This document shows, in pieces, positions 12,218 to 23,821 of a stretch of 64,000 nucleotides of DNA. Position numbers and translations under genes: made by a program. The notes beneath the pieces were generated by a model. It did no database searches. It worked only from the letters and a program-made list of their open reading frames with translations, and had not been told where the DNA came from. The stretch is taken from positions 3,080,580-3,144,579 of the forward strand of contig KL647293.1 of assembly GCA_000727475.1 (NCBI GenBank). The letters run 5' to 3'. How positions within the stretch are numbered: the first letter of the stretch is position 1; each line of letters opens with the position of its first letter. Source of the stretch: Sarcocystis neurona (Eukaryota > Apicomplexa > Conoidasida > Eucoccidiorida > Sarcocystidae).

Positions 12218-13533
12218 TGACGGGGGGGGAGGTAAAACGAAACACACAGAAAGGGATACATATATATGTAGAGAGAGAGGAGAAGCAGAGGGAGAATTCT
12301 ACTTGTATGTGTGCGTACGGATAGGCGGAATGCAAATATATTCGAGGATATACCGAAGAATATTTATTGTGTGGAGAGACACACAAAGGAAGAAAGGGAG
12401 ACGCAGACAGACATACGCATAAATATATATATAGAGAGAGTGAGAGATAGACAGAGAGACAGACAGACAGAAAGATACACATATATACGCATATACATAA
12501 TATGTATATATATATGTATATAGAGAGACAGATAGGGGGAGGAGTAGAGAGAAATCCAGATTCATACACATGCACGAATGGAAACGGGAAAAGAGCAACA
12601 TCTTCGACAGCGTGCAGAGGGAAAGTAAATCGGGAAGAGATAATCAGCTGTCTCGCTTGCTGCAGAGAGCTCGTAACATCCCTTCCTTGATGGAGCAGCG
12701 GAGGCGCCAACTATTTCTCTTCACTGCCTGCTGCTACTGCTGCGGCTGCCACGGCTGTGCTGCTCCTGCTCCACCACCGCCTGCTGCCGCTGCTACGGCT
12801 CTTCTCCTCCTACGGTTCTGCTGCTGCACCTCCACCACAACCACCACCTGCTGCTGGTACTGCTGCTGCTGTTCTCACAGCTCTGCTGCTCCTGCTCCAC
12901 CACCACCTGCTGCTGCTACGGCTCTTCTTCTGCTACGGTTCTGCTGCTGTACCTCCACCACCACCACCTGCTGCTACTGCTGGTGCTGCTGCCGCGGCTC
13001 TGCTGCTCGTGCTCCACGAGCTGCTGCAACTGCTCTGCTACTGCTGCATCCACCTGCTGCTTCCAGCGCCACCTGCTGCTGCTGCTCCTCCTGTTGTTGC
13101 TTCTGCTTTATTAGTCACTGCTCCGCAGCGCCCCCTGTGGCTCTGCGGGTGCTGCTGTGTCGACCAGTCGCTGCGTTGACTTTCCGCTGTTGTTGCTGCT
13201 GCTGTGCGGCTGCTGCAGCGCAGCCTTGCCGCTGTGGAAAACAGCTCGTGTTGTCACTTGCTTCGTCTTCTGCAGCTGTTGGTCTGCTGGTGCCTCTCAT
13301 CTGCTACTGCTGTCCCTGCCCGGCCGACTCGCTGCTATCTCCTTCTCTGTCTTACGTGCATCTTCTTTATCCCCTTCTGCTGCGTCTACTTCACCTTCTC
13401 TTCCAGTTGCTGCTGCAGCGATTTCCTCTTCACTTCCTGTTGTTCTGCTGCTGCGGCTTCGGCTGCTGCTGCACCTGCTTCTGCTGCTGCTGCTACATAT
13501 GTTGGTGCTCCAGGATGAGTGCAGGCAGATTAC
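9841..13533 (-). other. Long intron between polymerase exons 2 and 3, possibly with a missed exon
   Basis: Unique sequence and a few TA runs fill 9850-10300. TA/TG microsatellite dominates 10140-12545, including GAGA and CACACA stretches. From 12720 to 13530 the gene strand again carries CAG repeats. Near 13300-13440 one minus-strand frame reads SEEEIAAAATGREGEVDAAE and then DKEDARKTEKEIAASRPGRD, which looks like coding sequence and may be an extra exon. I could not place its splice sites, and the flanking exons already join in phase without it. Confidence 0.45.
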
Positions 13534-14626
13534 CGTCAGGCGACGGGAGCAGCACAGCACGCCAGTCTTCAGTCTGCTGCAGCAGCAGTTTCCGGTGGCA
13601 CTGCACAGCAGCAGCAGCTTCACTAGGAGCCGCAGAAGCCAAAGCAGCAGCAGCATCTGGAGCAGCAGCTGTAGCAGCAGGTTCATATCCAAGTGTTTTC
13701 CCAGCCGGTGCAGCACCAGCAGGGACGGCAACAACAACAGGAGCATCACCAGAAGCAACAGCACGAGAAGCGGCAGCAAGTCGGTGAGCAGCAGCAGTCG
13801 TAAGAGCAGCGGACTGGGTACCAGCAGCAGTAGCGAGAGTACCCGCATCAGGAAGAGAAACGGGAGGGGATGCAGCTCCTGTTGCAGCAGCAGCAGCACG
13901 AGCAGGATCAGCAGCTGAAGAAGCAGCAGCAGCAGAGAAGGGGGAACAAGAATGTTTGGGACGGAAGGCAAGTGAGACGACATATGCAACAGGTTCAGGA
14001 AAGCGAGCTCTGTAGGTGTTGTTAAAATATTTTGCTTCTCTCAGCAGTTTGCTGGTAGACGCAGCAGTTGACCCATCTTCGAATAAAACTTCTATCACAC
14101 CAAGGTGGGGTTGCTGCTCTGCATGCGCACTTCCTACGAAGCTGCTGCTGCTGTTGTTTTTACACAGCAGCAGCCCCGTCACCCCTTCCTGCTGCTGCTC
14201 GGCCTCTATCTTTTCAGCCTCCGCTGTTTCCTGCTGTTCCGCTGCATGCATAATTTCCTCCTCCATTCGCTGCTGTTTCTGCTGCAATTCATTCTGCTGC
14301 TCCTGCAAATCCTCCTGCTGTTTCTTTTTCCGGGGCTGCGCTTGCGGCTCCTCCTGTACCAACACCTGCTGCTGGTGCCGCTGCAGCTGCAGCTGCTCCG
14401 TTTGCTCATGCTGCCGCTGCTGCGTTTGCCCACGCTGCCGCCGCTGCATCTGCTCCTGGTGCTTCTGCTTCTCCTGCTGCAGCCACTGGCTGTTGTGAAA
14501 GAAATTGGCAAATGAGCTGGTGCTGCTGCTGCTGTTTGTGTTGCATGACGGCGCGGCGGCGGAGGAGCAGCAGAAGAAGCGAGCGACAAATTTTTGCAGC
14601 TCGCTGCAGCTGTCGATCACTACCAC
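13534..14626 (-). CDS. POLQ-like DNA polymerase, exon 2 (start of exonuclease-like fold)
   Basis: The acceptor is TTTTTCTGTGCGCTGCAACAG above 14626 (phase 0, good pyrimidine tract); the donor is GACG/GTAATC below 13534 (phase 1). The exon opens with VVVIDSCSELQKFVARFF, the first beta strand and helix of the exonuclease-like domain of theta-type polymerases. A Gln/Glu/Lys coiled insertion follows, then VTGLLLC and later EPVAYVVSLAFRPKH, beta strands matching the second and third strands of that domain. The last third is Ala-rich with varied Ala codons (GCT, GCC, GCG), then HRKLLLQQTEDWRAVLLPS. Proofreading residues of the DEDD type are not all recognisable, in line with the degenerate exonuclease of POLQ; I cannot prove inactivity. 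Confidence 0.6.
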
Positions 14627-16650
14627 CTGTTGCAGCGCACAGAAAAAGGAACAGCAGCAGCAGGCCTAAGCAGCGGCAGCAGCACCAGCAGCAGAGTTAC
14701 ACCGCAGCACCAGCAGCAAAGCTCCACCAGCGGCAGCAGCAGGAAGAGAAGGAGGCGGAGTAGCAACTGCAAGGGCGCACGAGCAGGGAGAGCAGCACCA
14801 GCAGCAGCCACAACAGACCGCTGCAGCCAACCAGATGAAAGAGAAGCAAAAGCAGCAGCAGCAACAGCAGTAACAAGAGCAGCATCAGCACTCGTAGTGC
14901 AGCTGCAGCAGAGCATCGCCTCACTAGCAATAGGAAGACCAGCAATCGGGCGGCAGCAATGATCATCCAGCAGCAGGGCGAACACGACAGCAGAATCTTC
15001 CTGGCGATCATAACAGCAGCAGCAGCCGCAGCTGCATCGGTGCAGCAATAGGAACGTCAGCAGCAGCACGACAGCTTCAACAGGAGAGGCGCTCAAGGGT
15101 CCCCTCTGTCGGCAGCGGAAACAGCAGCAGTGTCGAAGTAGCAGCAGTGGTATCTTTGATAGCAACGACAGGAGCAGCAGCAGCAGCAGCAAGCCGAGAC
15201 CCAGAACTCAAACGCAGCAGCGCCACATTTAAAACAGCAGGGACACAGGCGCAGCAGCCGCACGAGTGGCATCAGGTCGAGAGAAGCACGAGGAGTAGGG
15301 GGTACTTGCCACCGTAGCAACGAAGGCCCGGAAGAAGCAGCAGCGCTCAGCAGCAGCTGCACATGCACCCCAACGACAACTCAGCAAGTAGAAGACACAT
15401 ACGTTTTACCTAAACAAATAGCAGCAGATTTACATATGTTGAAATGTTGCACGTATTCACAAACAAATCTACGTATATACAAACGTGCTGAAACACACAA
15501 GATCCACATGCATGCACGAAACAGCTACTACCTGGGACTGCTACTTCTGCTGTTGTCGCAAGCATACTCAAATGTATAAAGGTAGATATGCACCTACGTA
15601 CACACGTACACATATATATATATATATATACAGGTGCACATTTACGTATACATATGTATATACATATCTGTAAACTTGTATAGGTGTACATATATATACA
15701 CGAATGAGATACCGAAGGAAGCTAGAGGCGGAATTCAATGGACACAGGTATACATATATATATACAATGATATACGGGAAGAAAAAAAGGAACAGCAGCA
15801 AAGACAACGACACCTACGTATATATGTGTGTAGAAAGAGGGAGAGCTGGAGAGGGAGACAAGCACACACAGAACGACGTGCCGAAAGATAACAAGACACA
15901 TATATATATATGTATATATGAAGGGACTCACAGATATATACATATACGCGCACGAATAAAGATATGCAGACAGCTAGACATATAATGGGAGACCGAGATA
16001 TTAACACACGTAGACACGTAGTTTACACTCCCAGAGAGACAGAGACAGAAAAAGAAAACACATACCCATGCGTATATGTAACTAACTATGTATGTGTATA
16101 TGTTTCTGTTGATATTGATGTACAAATAGAGGGAAGGAGGAGGAGGAGAGAGCCAATGATGCAATACACATATATGCTTGTACATCGCCGCGTATTTGCG
16201 TGGGTAATCCTCTTCTCGTTATCCTTGTCTCGTGGCCACTACTGCTGCTGTTTTGCCGCTGCTGCTACTGTCCTTGCCGCTGCTGCACTGCTGCTGGCGA
16301 GCCACAGATCTTCTTGCTGTTGCTGCAGGGGGTGCGTCGTGGGCCTGGCTGCTGCTGATGCTCGTGTTGTCTATGTCGACCCTCGCTGCTACACTTACTG
16401 CCGCTTGCTGTTGTTAGCAGCTCTGCAGGTGTTCGCTGCCGTTGTTGCTCCCTTTACAGAGCCGCTGGTGTTGCTCGTGCTGCTGCTGCCCCTTCTTCTT
16501 CTTCGACCCCTTGCTGCTGCTGCTGCCATGTTTTGCCTCCTACGTTTCTGCTGGTGCTGCCGCTGCCTAGTGGCTGCTGCTGCTGTTACACAAGCACTGC
16601 GTCTCCTTCTTCTTCTTCTTGCCCCCGCTGCTGCTGCTGCTCGTCCACAC
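14627..16650 (-). other. Intron between polymerase exons 1 and 2 of the visible model
   Basis: CAG-type repeats on the plus strand fill 14640-15390. A TA microsatellite with GAGAGA tracts fills 15400-16190, and CTG-type repeats resume at 16230. No conserved segment was seen. The minus-strand frame of the preceding exon stays open to 16567, so the donor could lie somewhat further left than 16651. Confidence 0.5.
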
Positions 16651-19134
16651 CTGCTGTCTTCTTTCTTCTCTCCTTCTTTCTCTCTCTTCTCTCCGCCGCA
16701 GCTGCACAAGTACCTGGTGTTGAGCCTGCAGGCCTTGCTGCTCCCACACGCGTTGCTGCTGCTGCTGCAGGAGCCGAACGCGTGTTGTAAAATGATTCCA
16801 CGCAAGAAGAGGGTCGAAAATGACTCCTTTTTTCCGCGTGTCCTGCTGCCTTTTCATGTGCGTCCCTCCTTCTCTCCCAGGTGCTCTTGCTTCTTCTCCA
16901 TCTGGTGGGGTTGCTACTGCTCGCCGCCCTGCTGTTGCCGCTGCCGTTTCTTCTTCTTCTTCTCCTGCGTGCGCGACGCGCGCCTTCTTCTTTCTCTTCC
17001 TCTTTTCACTCTGCTGCTTTAACACTTCCTTCTCTGCTATCCTTCCCTCTGTTACAGCTACCGTTCCTGCTGCACCACCCTCCCCTGCTGCTGCTGCCCC
17101 CTCTCCCGCTGCTGCTCTTGCAGAAGAAGTGGAGGAAGACGACGGAGAAAAAACCCATGCAGCCCTTTGTGGTCGTTTTCTCTCCTTTACTTGTTGTCGC
17201 TTAGTCTCCAAGAAATATGCGTGCCTCTCCTCTTCTATTCGCTCCAAACTGAGAGCAACTTTTCCTCTTTGGCCCCCTTGTGCTGCACCGCCTGCTGCTG
17301 CTGCTGTCCCTGCTGCTTCTCCTGCAACTGCTTCTGCTGCTTTTCTTTTGCTTTCTGTGCTTTCTCCTTTTGCTGCTCCGTCTCGCCCTGCTGCTGTTGT
17401 CGTTCCTCGTCCCGCCGCTCTTCCCCGTGCCGTCCCCACTACTGCTGCTCTTCGAGTTGCAGCGGGCACTGCTCCTGCGTCTCGGACTGCTGCTGGTGTT
17501 GCACGTGTTGCTCTTGTGGCTGCTGTAACTGCTGAGAGAGGTGCTGCCGCTGCTTCCGCTGCTGAAACTGTGGCAGCAGCCCTCCTTGCGGCAGTGTGAA
17601 ATGCACGTGAACGTTCCTGCTGGTGCTGCAGCTGCTGCTGAGTGTGCTGCTGGTACAGTCGCTGCTGCCGCCTCTGCCAAAAGGTTGCAAGGCAAGTACA
17701 CTTCTGCAAGTTGCGGATGATCTGGGACAAACTACTGCTGCTGCTCAGACTGGTGCTGGCGCTCGTCCTGCTGCTGCTGCGGGTTCTGCTGCTGCGGGTT
17801 CTGCTGCTGCAGCTGGTGCGCCAAGTATGGCTCGCTCTGTAGTTGTAGCGGCTGTCCGTACTGCTGCCGCTACTACCCCAGCTGTTGGCACTGCTAATGT
17901 TCTTGCTGCTGCTGCGACTCGAGGTGCTGTCGCTGCTGTTGGACGTGCTGCTGCTCTTGTTGCTGCACCTTTTGGTGGAGAACCACCCAGCCCCAGCAGC
18001 AGTACCTGCGTTAGCAGTTCTCCCTCCCCTGCTCTGCTGAGAGTGCACCCCAACGGCACCGTCTGCAACAGCAGCAGGTTGAGACAGCGCGATGCGAGCA
18101 AACGTTGCAGCGGAAGACATCGCAGGAGCAGCAGATAATAAAGCGACAGCAGGAGCACCAGCAAGGGACGTAGCACCAGTCGGTGACAACAGAGCAGCAG
18201 CAGACGGCACCCCAGCGGTAGCAAGGACAGTAGTAGCAGCAGAATTGGTAGCAGGAGCAGCAGCCGCTCGAGTAGCAGCAGCAGGAGAAAGAACAGATGC
18301 AACTGAAGACAAAGCACTGCCGTAGAAGGCCGAAGAAGGAGAAACAACACCAGAGCCTTTTGTAGCAGCAAAAGTCGCTGCATCCGGGCACACCAGGAAC
18401 GTAGCAGCAGCACCACGTGCAACAGCAAAATGTAGCTGCCGGTCAAAGGAAGGGGAAGACGGGCCGTCCCGACTCTGCAAAAGTAAGGCGGTGCTGCCCA
18501 GCGTCCCACCCTCCGGTTGCTTCTTTAGATGTTGCTGCTGTTGCTGCTTCTTCTTCGTTTGCTGCTGGTGCTGCTGCTGTTGCCGCTGCTCCTGCAGCTC
18601 TTGCTGTTGCTCCGCATCAACGGGCTCCTCGTGCGGGCAGTACGCTTTGTCTTGCTGCTCCTCCTTTACCTCCTCCTGCTGCAAAGAGTTCTTCTCTTCC
18701 TCCAGCCGCGGTTGCTCGTCCTCGAACTCCTGCTGCTCCTCCTCCTCCTCCTGCTGTGACTGCTCCCCCGCCTGCTGCTGGTGCTGCTGTCCAGCAGAAA
18801 ACGCAGCCCACTGCAGCCGACGACTGGCACCTGAAGCGATACTCATAGTATTTCCCCTTGCAGCTACTGAAAGAAGGAGTGAGGAACAATTTGATGGCAG
18901 TGTCGTCTCGTCCCGGCTTTTTGCTGCTGCCCGTTCTCCTGCTCCTGCTGCTGCGGGTACCTCGGCTGCCTCTCGGGCTCCACGAGAGCTGGACTGACGT
19001 GCAGCAGACAAATTGACGTTTCTTACGCTGCTGCTGGTGCTCCTCCTCCTGCTCCTCTTGATCCCGCTGTTTTTCCCTCGCTGCTGCTGCTGCTTTCCCT
19101 GCTCCAGCCGCCTTCGCAACTTCTGTTGCACACG
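16651..19134 (-). CDS. Low-complexity N-terminal exon of the POLQ-like gene
   Basis: This 828-codon exon is open throughout. The acceptor TTTTCCTCTTCTGGTTTAG is strong, and its last three bases form an in-frame TAG, so the exon cannot extend upstream. The proposed donor CAGCAG/GTGTGG keeps phase 0 into exon 2. It is Gln/Glu-rich first, then Ala/Ser-rich, and ends in Arg/Glu/Lys-rich helix (VLVQLRRREERERRREERRQ). Segments that are not simple repeat include LLLQSRDGPSSPSFDRQLHF and KVALSLERIEEERHAYFLET. No helicase motif (GKT or DE-x-H box) is visible, unlike full-length animal and plant POLQ. It may be the central linker of POLQ or a separate gene; its place in this gene rests on phase and orientation only. 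Confidence 0.5.
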
Positions 19135-20938
19135 CTAAACCAGAAGAGGAAAACCAGCCTGCTAGTTCGAGAAGAAAAAAATTATCAATACCTGTTTTGT
19201 TTTACGGACTTCAGCGAAACCCGCATGTTTGCTGCAGTGGACAATATACCCTCTGCTGCTGCAGGGGGGCAGCACGGTCAGCATACGGTGCTGCAGCACC
19301 AGCAGCAGCTGCAAGAGTATTTCTGCTGCAAATGTCACAGCAGCACGCCCATTCACTGCTGCGCCAGCAGCTCTCATGATGCAGCAGCAGCAACAGCAGC
19401 CGTCATGAAGCAGCAGTCACAACAGCAGCTCTCACGACGCAGCAGCAGCTGTGCGGCGTCCATGGCGCAGCAGCCGCCGCAGCTCTCATGGTGCAACATC
19501 AGCAGCGCGTACGCGAGGCCGCAGCAGCAGCAGCAGCATTCATGATGCGACAGCCGCGGCAGCTCTCGTGGTGCGGCAGCAGCACCAAGAAGAGTCGTGT
19601 GCTTTTACGAGAGAAAATTACACACAGGTATATGTTTATTGATACGTGTGTGCTACTGCTGGTGCTGCATCGGTTTGGTCTATGTATTGCTGCTGTTGCT
19701 GCGCGAAGCCCACACATGCACATATGCCGCTCCTGCACGCACTTTATGCGTGATGTGTGCAGTTATATACACCCGTTTATGCGTCGCTGCTGCACGTCTC
19801 CTAGAGGAGATAGATGTAAATATGCTGCTGTATGTGCGTGCTACACAGATATACAGATAGCCGAAAGACTTCTTTTAACGTTGCAGCCGCAGCGTTCTTT
19901 ACACTGGGTGCAGCTCTTTCAACAGTTTCTCTTGCTGCGAAGCCACGCAGCAGCAGCAGCGGGATAGCAGCGGTGCAGCAGCTCCTCGATTGCAGCAACA
20001 GCAGACGATGAGGACGAGTTGAGGGCCAGCACGAAGAAAGAACAGGAACAGCTCCGAGAGCGTTGCCGGACAACTGCAGCAGCAGAGGGCGAGAGCTCTC
20101 AGCAACGCCGGCGCTTCTGCTGCAGCACACACACGACTTTATCGTGCAGCACAGCTGCTCTTGCTGCTGCTATTTTCTGCTTCAGCTGCCGCGGACTAGG
20201 TTTTGGTTGCTGCTGGTGCTGCTGCTGCGGGGTGTGCGGCTGCTTTGCTGCTGCTGCTGTTACTGCTGGCTCGTGTGCTGCCGCATTCCCTCCCGTGAGT
20301 GCTGCGGCTGCTATTGCTGCTGGTGCCCTCGTCCCCGCTGCACCGGCCCAGCGTGCTGCGGCGGCTGCATAGACACTGCTGCGGCACTGGGGCACTGGCT
20401 GCTGCTGCTGCTGCGGGCGAGTCACGTGCACGTTCACCCCAAGTCATCTTCATCTGCTGAAAAAGATGAAGCTGCTGCCGGTGTGTCGCCACCCCCACAA
20501 GTGAAGTGTGCTGCCGCTGCTGCAGCTCCTGCTGTAGTAGTAGTAGCAGATAAACTTTCCTGCAGTTTCCACCACGCAGTGCGCTCTGTTTCTTTTTCGC
20601 CTTCTCCCTCTTCTTACTCCTCTCCTTCTTTCTCCTGTTATTCCCAGTTGATCATACAACTTCACGCCTATTTGGTGCGTGCTGCGCAGCTGCCGCTCTG
20701 TCGTCTCTTCTCTGCAGAAGGCTTCTCCTGCGGTCTCGTTTCTACGAGCCCCTCTTGCGAGACATAGCAGTGCTGCTGCTGCCGCATGCCGCAGCTGAGG
20801 GCCGCAGCAATGCTTCTTCTCCTTTCCCTCATATGTTTCTGAGGAGCTGCTGTTGCTGCCGCTGCTGCTGCTTCCGCCGGAGCGCATGCAGCAGCTGCTG
20901 CTGTGTTCCCCGTTGCTGCTTTTTGCCTGTTTCTCTAC
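19135..20938 (-). other. Unresolved 5' part of the polymerase gene
   Basis: CAG-type repeats on the plus strand occupy 19370-19600 and probably belong to an intron. At 20100-20460 the gene strand carries CAG repeats with two overlapping open minus frames, neither clearly better. Around 20560-20760 a minus frame reads EAFCREETTERQLRSTHQIG and VKLYDQLGITGERRR, which looks like real exon sequence and could be bounded by CGCAAG (acceptor) and CTGCAG. I could not link these pieces in phase. Confidence 0.3.
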
Positions 20939-21377
20939 ACGTGGTATACAGCACTGCTGCTACAGCTCTTTCTCTCTGCTCTTCCTGCTTCTGCTTCGAG
21001 AGAGGCTGCTGCTTCTTCTTCTTCAGTAATGCTGATGCGTAGACTTCGCCTCGCACTCCTGTGCTGCTGCTGTTTCTGCTGCGGATGCTGCTGGTGCTGT
21101 TGCAGAGACGAGAGACCCTGACTTGTTGCCGCGGCTGCTGCGGCGCTGCTGGCAGGGATGGGGCTGCTGCTGCCTTGCAGATACATGCTGCTGCTGCTAC
21201 GGCAGAGGTACGCTGCTGGTGTTGTTGCTCCGGTGATGCTGCGGCTGCTGCAAAGTGCAGAGAAAAAGAAACACGCCGCTGCTGCTGCGGCTTAGTGCAG
21301 ACGCTCCCAGGAACTGCGACTGCTGTCGCAGTTGCCCCTCGAACCTTCGGGGCGCCTCCCTCCTGCAGCAGCGGCTG
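20939..21377 (-). CDS. Candidate upstream exon (Gln/Ala/Lys-rich)
   Basis: The minus frame is open from acceptor TTGCTCTTGAAG above 21377 (phase 0) to a possible donor CCACGT/GTAGAG below 20939 (phase 1). It reads APKVRGATATAVAVPGSVCT, then Gln and Ala stretches, and ends KQKQEEQRERAVAAVLYTT. Orientation and repeat type agree with the polymerase exons to its left, so it may be their 5' exon, but it has no recognisable domain and no phase-matched partner was found. Microsatellite begins just upstream at 21425, so the start of the transcript may lie near here or in the repeat block at 21770-22340. Confidence 0.3.
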
Positions 21378-21424
21378 CTTCAAGAGCAAGCCGCTGCTAT
21401 GGTCACACACAACAGCAGAGAGAT

Positions 21425-23821
21425 ATCTACATAAAAGGCAGCTAGGCATATATGTGGAGAAAAATGTGTTCAAATATACTGACATATACGTCAAGAAAGA
21501 GCGAGAAACGCGAGTGCTCCGTCGAGAGCCACACACATGCATATATATATACATATATGTAGAGCAAAAGGTAGAGCGTTGCGGATAGATAGCTAAGTAC
21601 ATATATGTATATGTATGTATATAAGTGCGTATGTATATATATATATATATGCATGCATATGGATACACAAATGTGGGCGGCTCTTCACAGCGTAGCAATG
21701 ACCATCTAGTTGAACAGCCAAGTGTCTGCCTTCAAACTTGTACTATGGAACAAAAATGGCATCTTTTGTAGCTGTTGCTGCCAGAGACTGCAGCCGTCAC
21801 TAACCACGGTGGTAGTAATAGTAGTAGCAGTACAGGCTGCTATCTGCTACTAGTAGGAGATGCCGTAGCTGCTGCTGGATGCTGCTGCTGGATGCTGCTG
21901 GCGGATGCTGCTGCTGCTCCTTATGTGCTGCTCTTGCTGCTGCCGCTGGCTTCGGCATTCGTCGTCAGAGGAGGTCTGTCATTTCCACCATTGTGTAGCA
22001 AGTGGGTGCTACATTAGTCGCTGTTCAGCATTCTGCGCTTCTGCTGTTTCCGCGGATCTTCCGCGTTCTGCTGCTGCTGTTGTTGCACCTCTCCCCGCTG
22101 CTACTGCTGCTACTGCGTCGGCCGATAACTCAGCAGTTTGCTTCTTGACTCAGTTTCGGGTTACGGTTGCTGCTGCCTCCTCTCCCCCTCCTGGTGCTGT
22201 TCGCCCTTTAGACCTGCTCCTTCGCCCGCAGTTCTGCAGCGGCTGCTGGGCCAGCTTCCCGCTTGCTACTGCTGCTGCAGGTTCCCTGTTTCTGCTGCTG
22301 CTGGTAATCGCGCCGCTGCCCCTACTGCTGCTATAGTTCGCTGGCTTGCTCAAACAGTCTTCTCCTTCACTATGTATATGTTTATAGAGATGTATATGAG
22401 CATTTGTAGAGTCCTACACGTCCACATATATAGAGAGAAAGAGAGATAGGCAATTAGATAGGTATACCAGTGCCCACTCTTCCGCAGGTGTTCACGTCTG
22501 CGACACATGTAACAATACGTATATGTATATATGTATATATATATATATAAACACGTACACATGTCCACGTGTATGTAGATATTGACGCAGAAATACTCGT
22601 AAGAATGGTTAGAGTTTCGTGGCTCTTCACTGCATTGAGGAAAAGCAGGGACGGCCATGCTACGCGCAGGAAGAGGAGGAAAAATACTGTCGGGAACCTG
22701 CAGCAAACGAATACACGTAATCAAATCAGAAAGCGGCTTCCGCCAATTCGTACACTTGAAGCAGTAGAGGAACAGAAAGACGATTAGGCGAAGAAAGTAA
22801 AAGACACGAAGAGGAAGGAGAAGTAGAAAAAGTAACGTCACGGGGGACAGAACGGATTACAGATGGAACGGGCACATGTCCTGTGGAGCTAGTTCTATGG
22901 GCTACAAATAAGTCAGAACAAGAGGCGAAGACGAGCAGATCAGGCAGTTGCCATCAGCAATTGCCAAGACTTATTTCTGAACGAAACGAGTGAGGGAGGA
23001 CGATGAGGAGAACAAAAGGAAATGTGGTTAGCAGCTGACAAACACAGAGGGGGGCAACAAACGAAAAGAGTGGTACAATGCAGCAGCACAGACTATTGCG
23101 GAATAAAGGTTCGAAGCGCATAAGAGGAAGAGCGAGACTGAAACGATACAAGAAGACGAAGAAGGATTTTCGAGGAGAAGAACGTAGAGCAATTCACGAC
23201 TCCAGAAGTACGACGCGGAAGAAACACACGACAAAGCAGAAGACTCCGGACGAAGAAGCATCTCCATTCCGGAACGAGAGAGAAGAAAGAGACTGGTGCA
23301 GCACGAACGAGGGAAGAAAGGCACAGGAAGGAGCTGAGAGAATATCTAGCAGCTAGAGATGCATAGAAGAAGATAGACAGAGGCACTGAGGAAGTGTGTC
23401 TTTGGCGCGTTTAGCAGAATTCAGGCTGCACAAGACGGAGAAGGTTAGGCCACGACGAATGGAGCGGTAATGCGGCAGGAGAACGGGATTTCACGGGCAC
23501 GGCTGAAATATGTGTAGGCACTAAGAGACGTGCTGCAGCAGCAGGGCACACGTTGTGGCGGGGGCCAGCATAAACATCCACGTTGTGCAAGGGAAAAACG
23601 GAAGGGGCGTTCGCACCGATACAGAAGACGAAGAAAAAACACTATCAGTGTTACGGAGTGACGAGCAGTGAAACTGCTGCTGCAGTACGGTGGACAGAGC
23701 AGGGCGTATGATATCAAGGTTGTCTCGTGGGAAGAGCAAAGGTAACTCGCACTTGATAGTTGGGTGTCTCTACGGGATAAACAGGCAGAAAAAAGGCGCA
23801 TATACCACCTGTATGTACACC
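21425..23821. other. Gene-poor stretch: TA microsatellites, CTG block, purine-rich segment
   Basis: TA microsatellites lie at 21425-21665 and 22365-22580. Bases 21770-22340 hold CTG-type repeats on the plus strand, with minus frames broken by stops. From about 22650 the sequence is non-repetitive and purine-rich on the plus strand. A plus frame at 23056-23336 (rich in Lys, Glu and Arg) is interrupted only at 23104 (TAA) and 23191 (TAG), so it could be a decayed coding segment, or only the consequence of purine richness. No family was recognised. Confidence 0.4.

Noticed and set aside
12570..13918. Plus-strand frames of 405 and 253 codons
   Set aside because: Cys/Leu/Ala or Ser/Arg strings from CTG-type repeats; they overlap the conserved minus exon at 13534-14626 and its intron.
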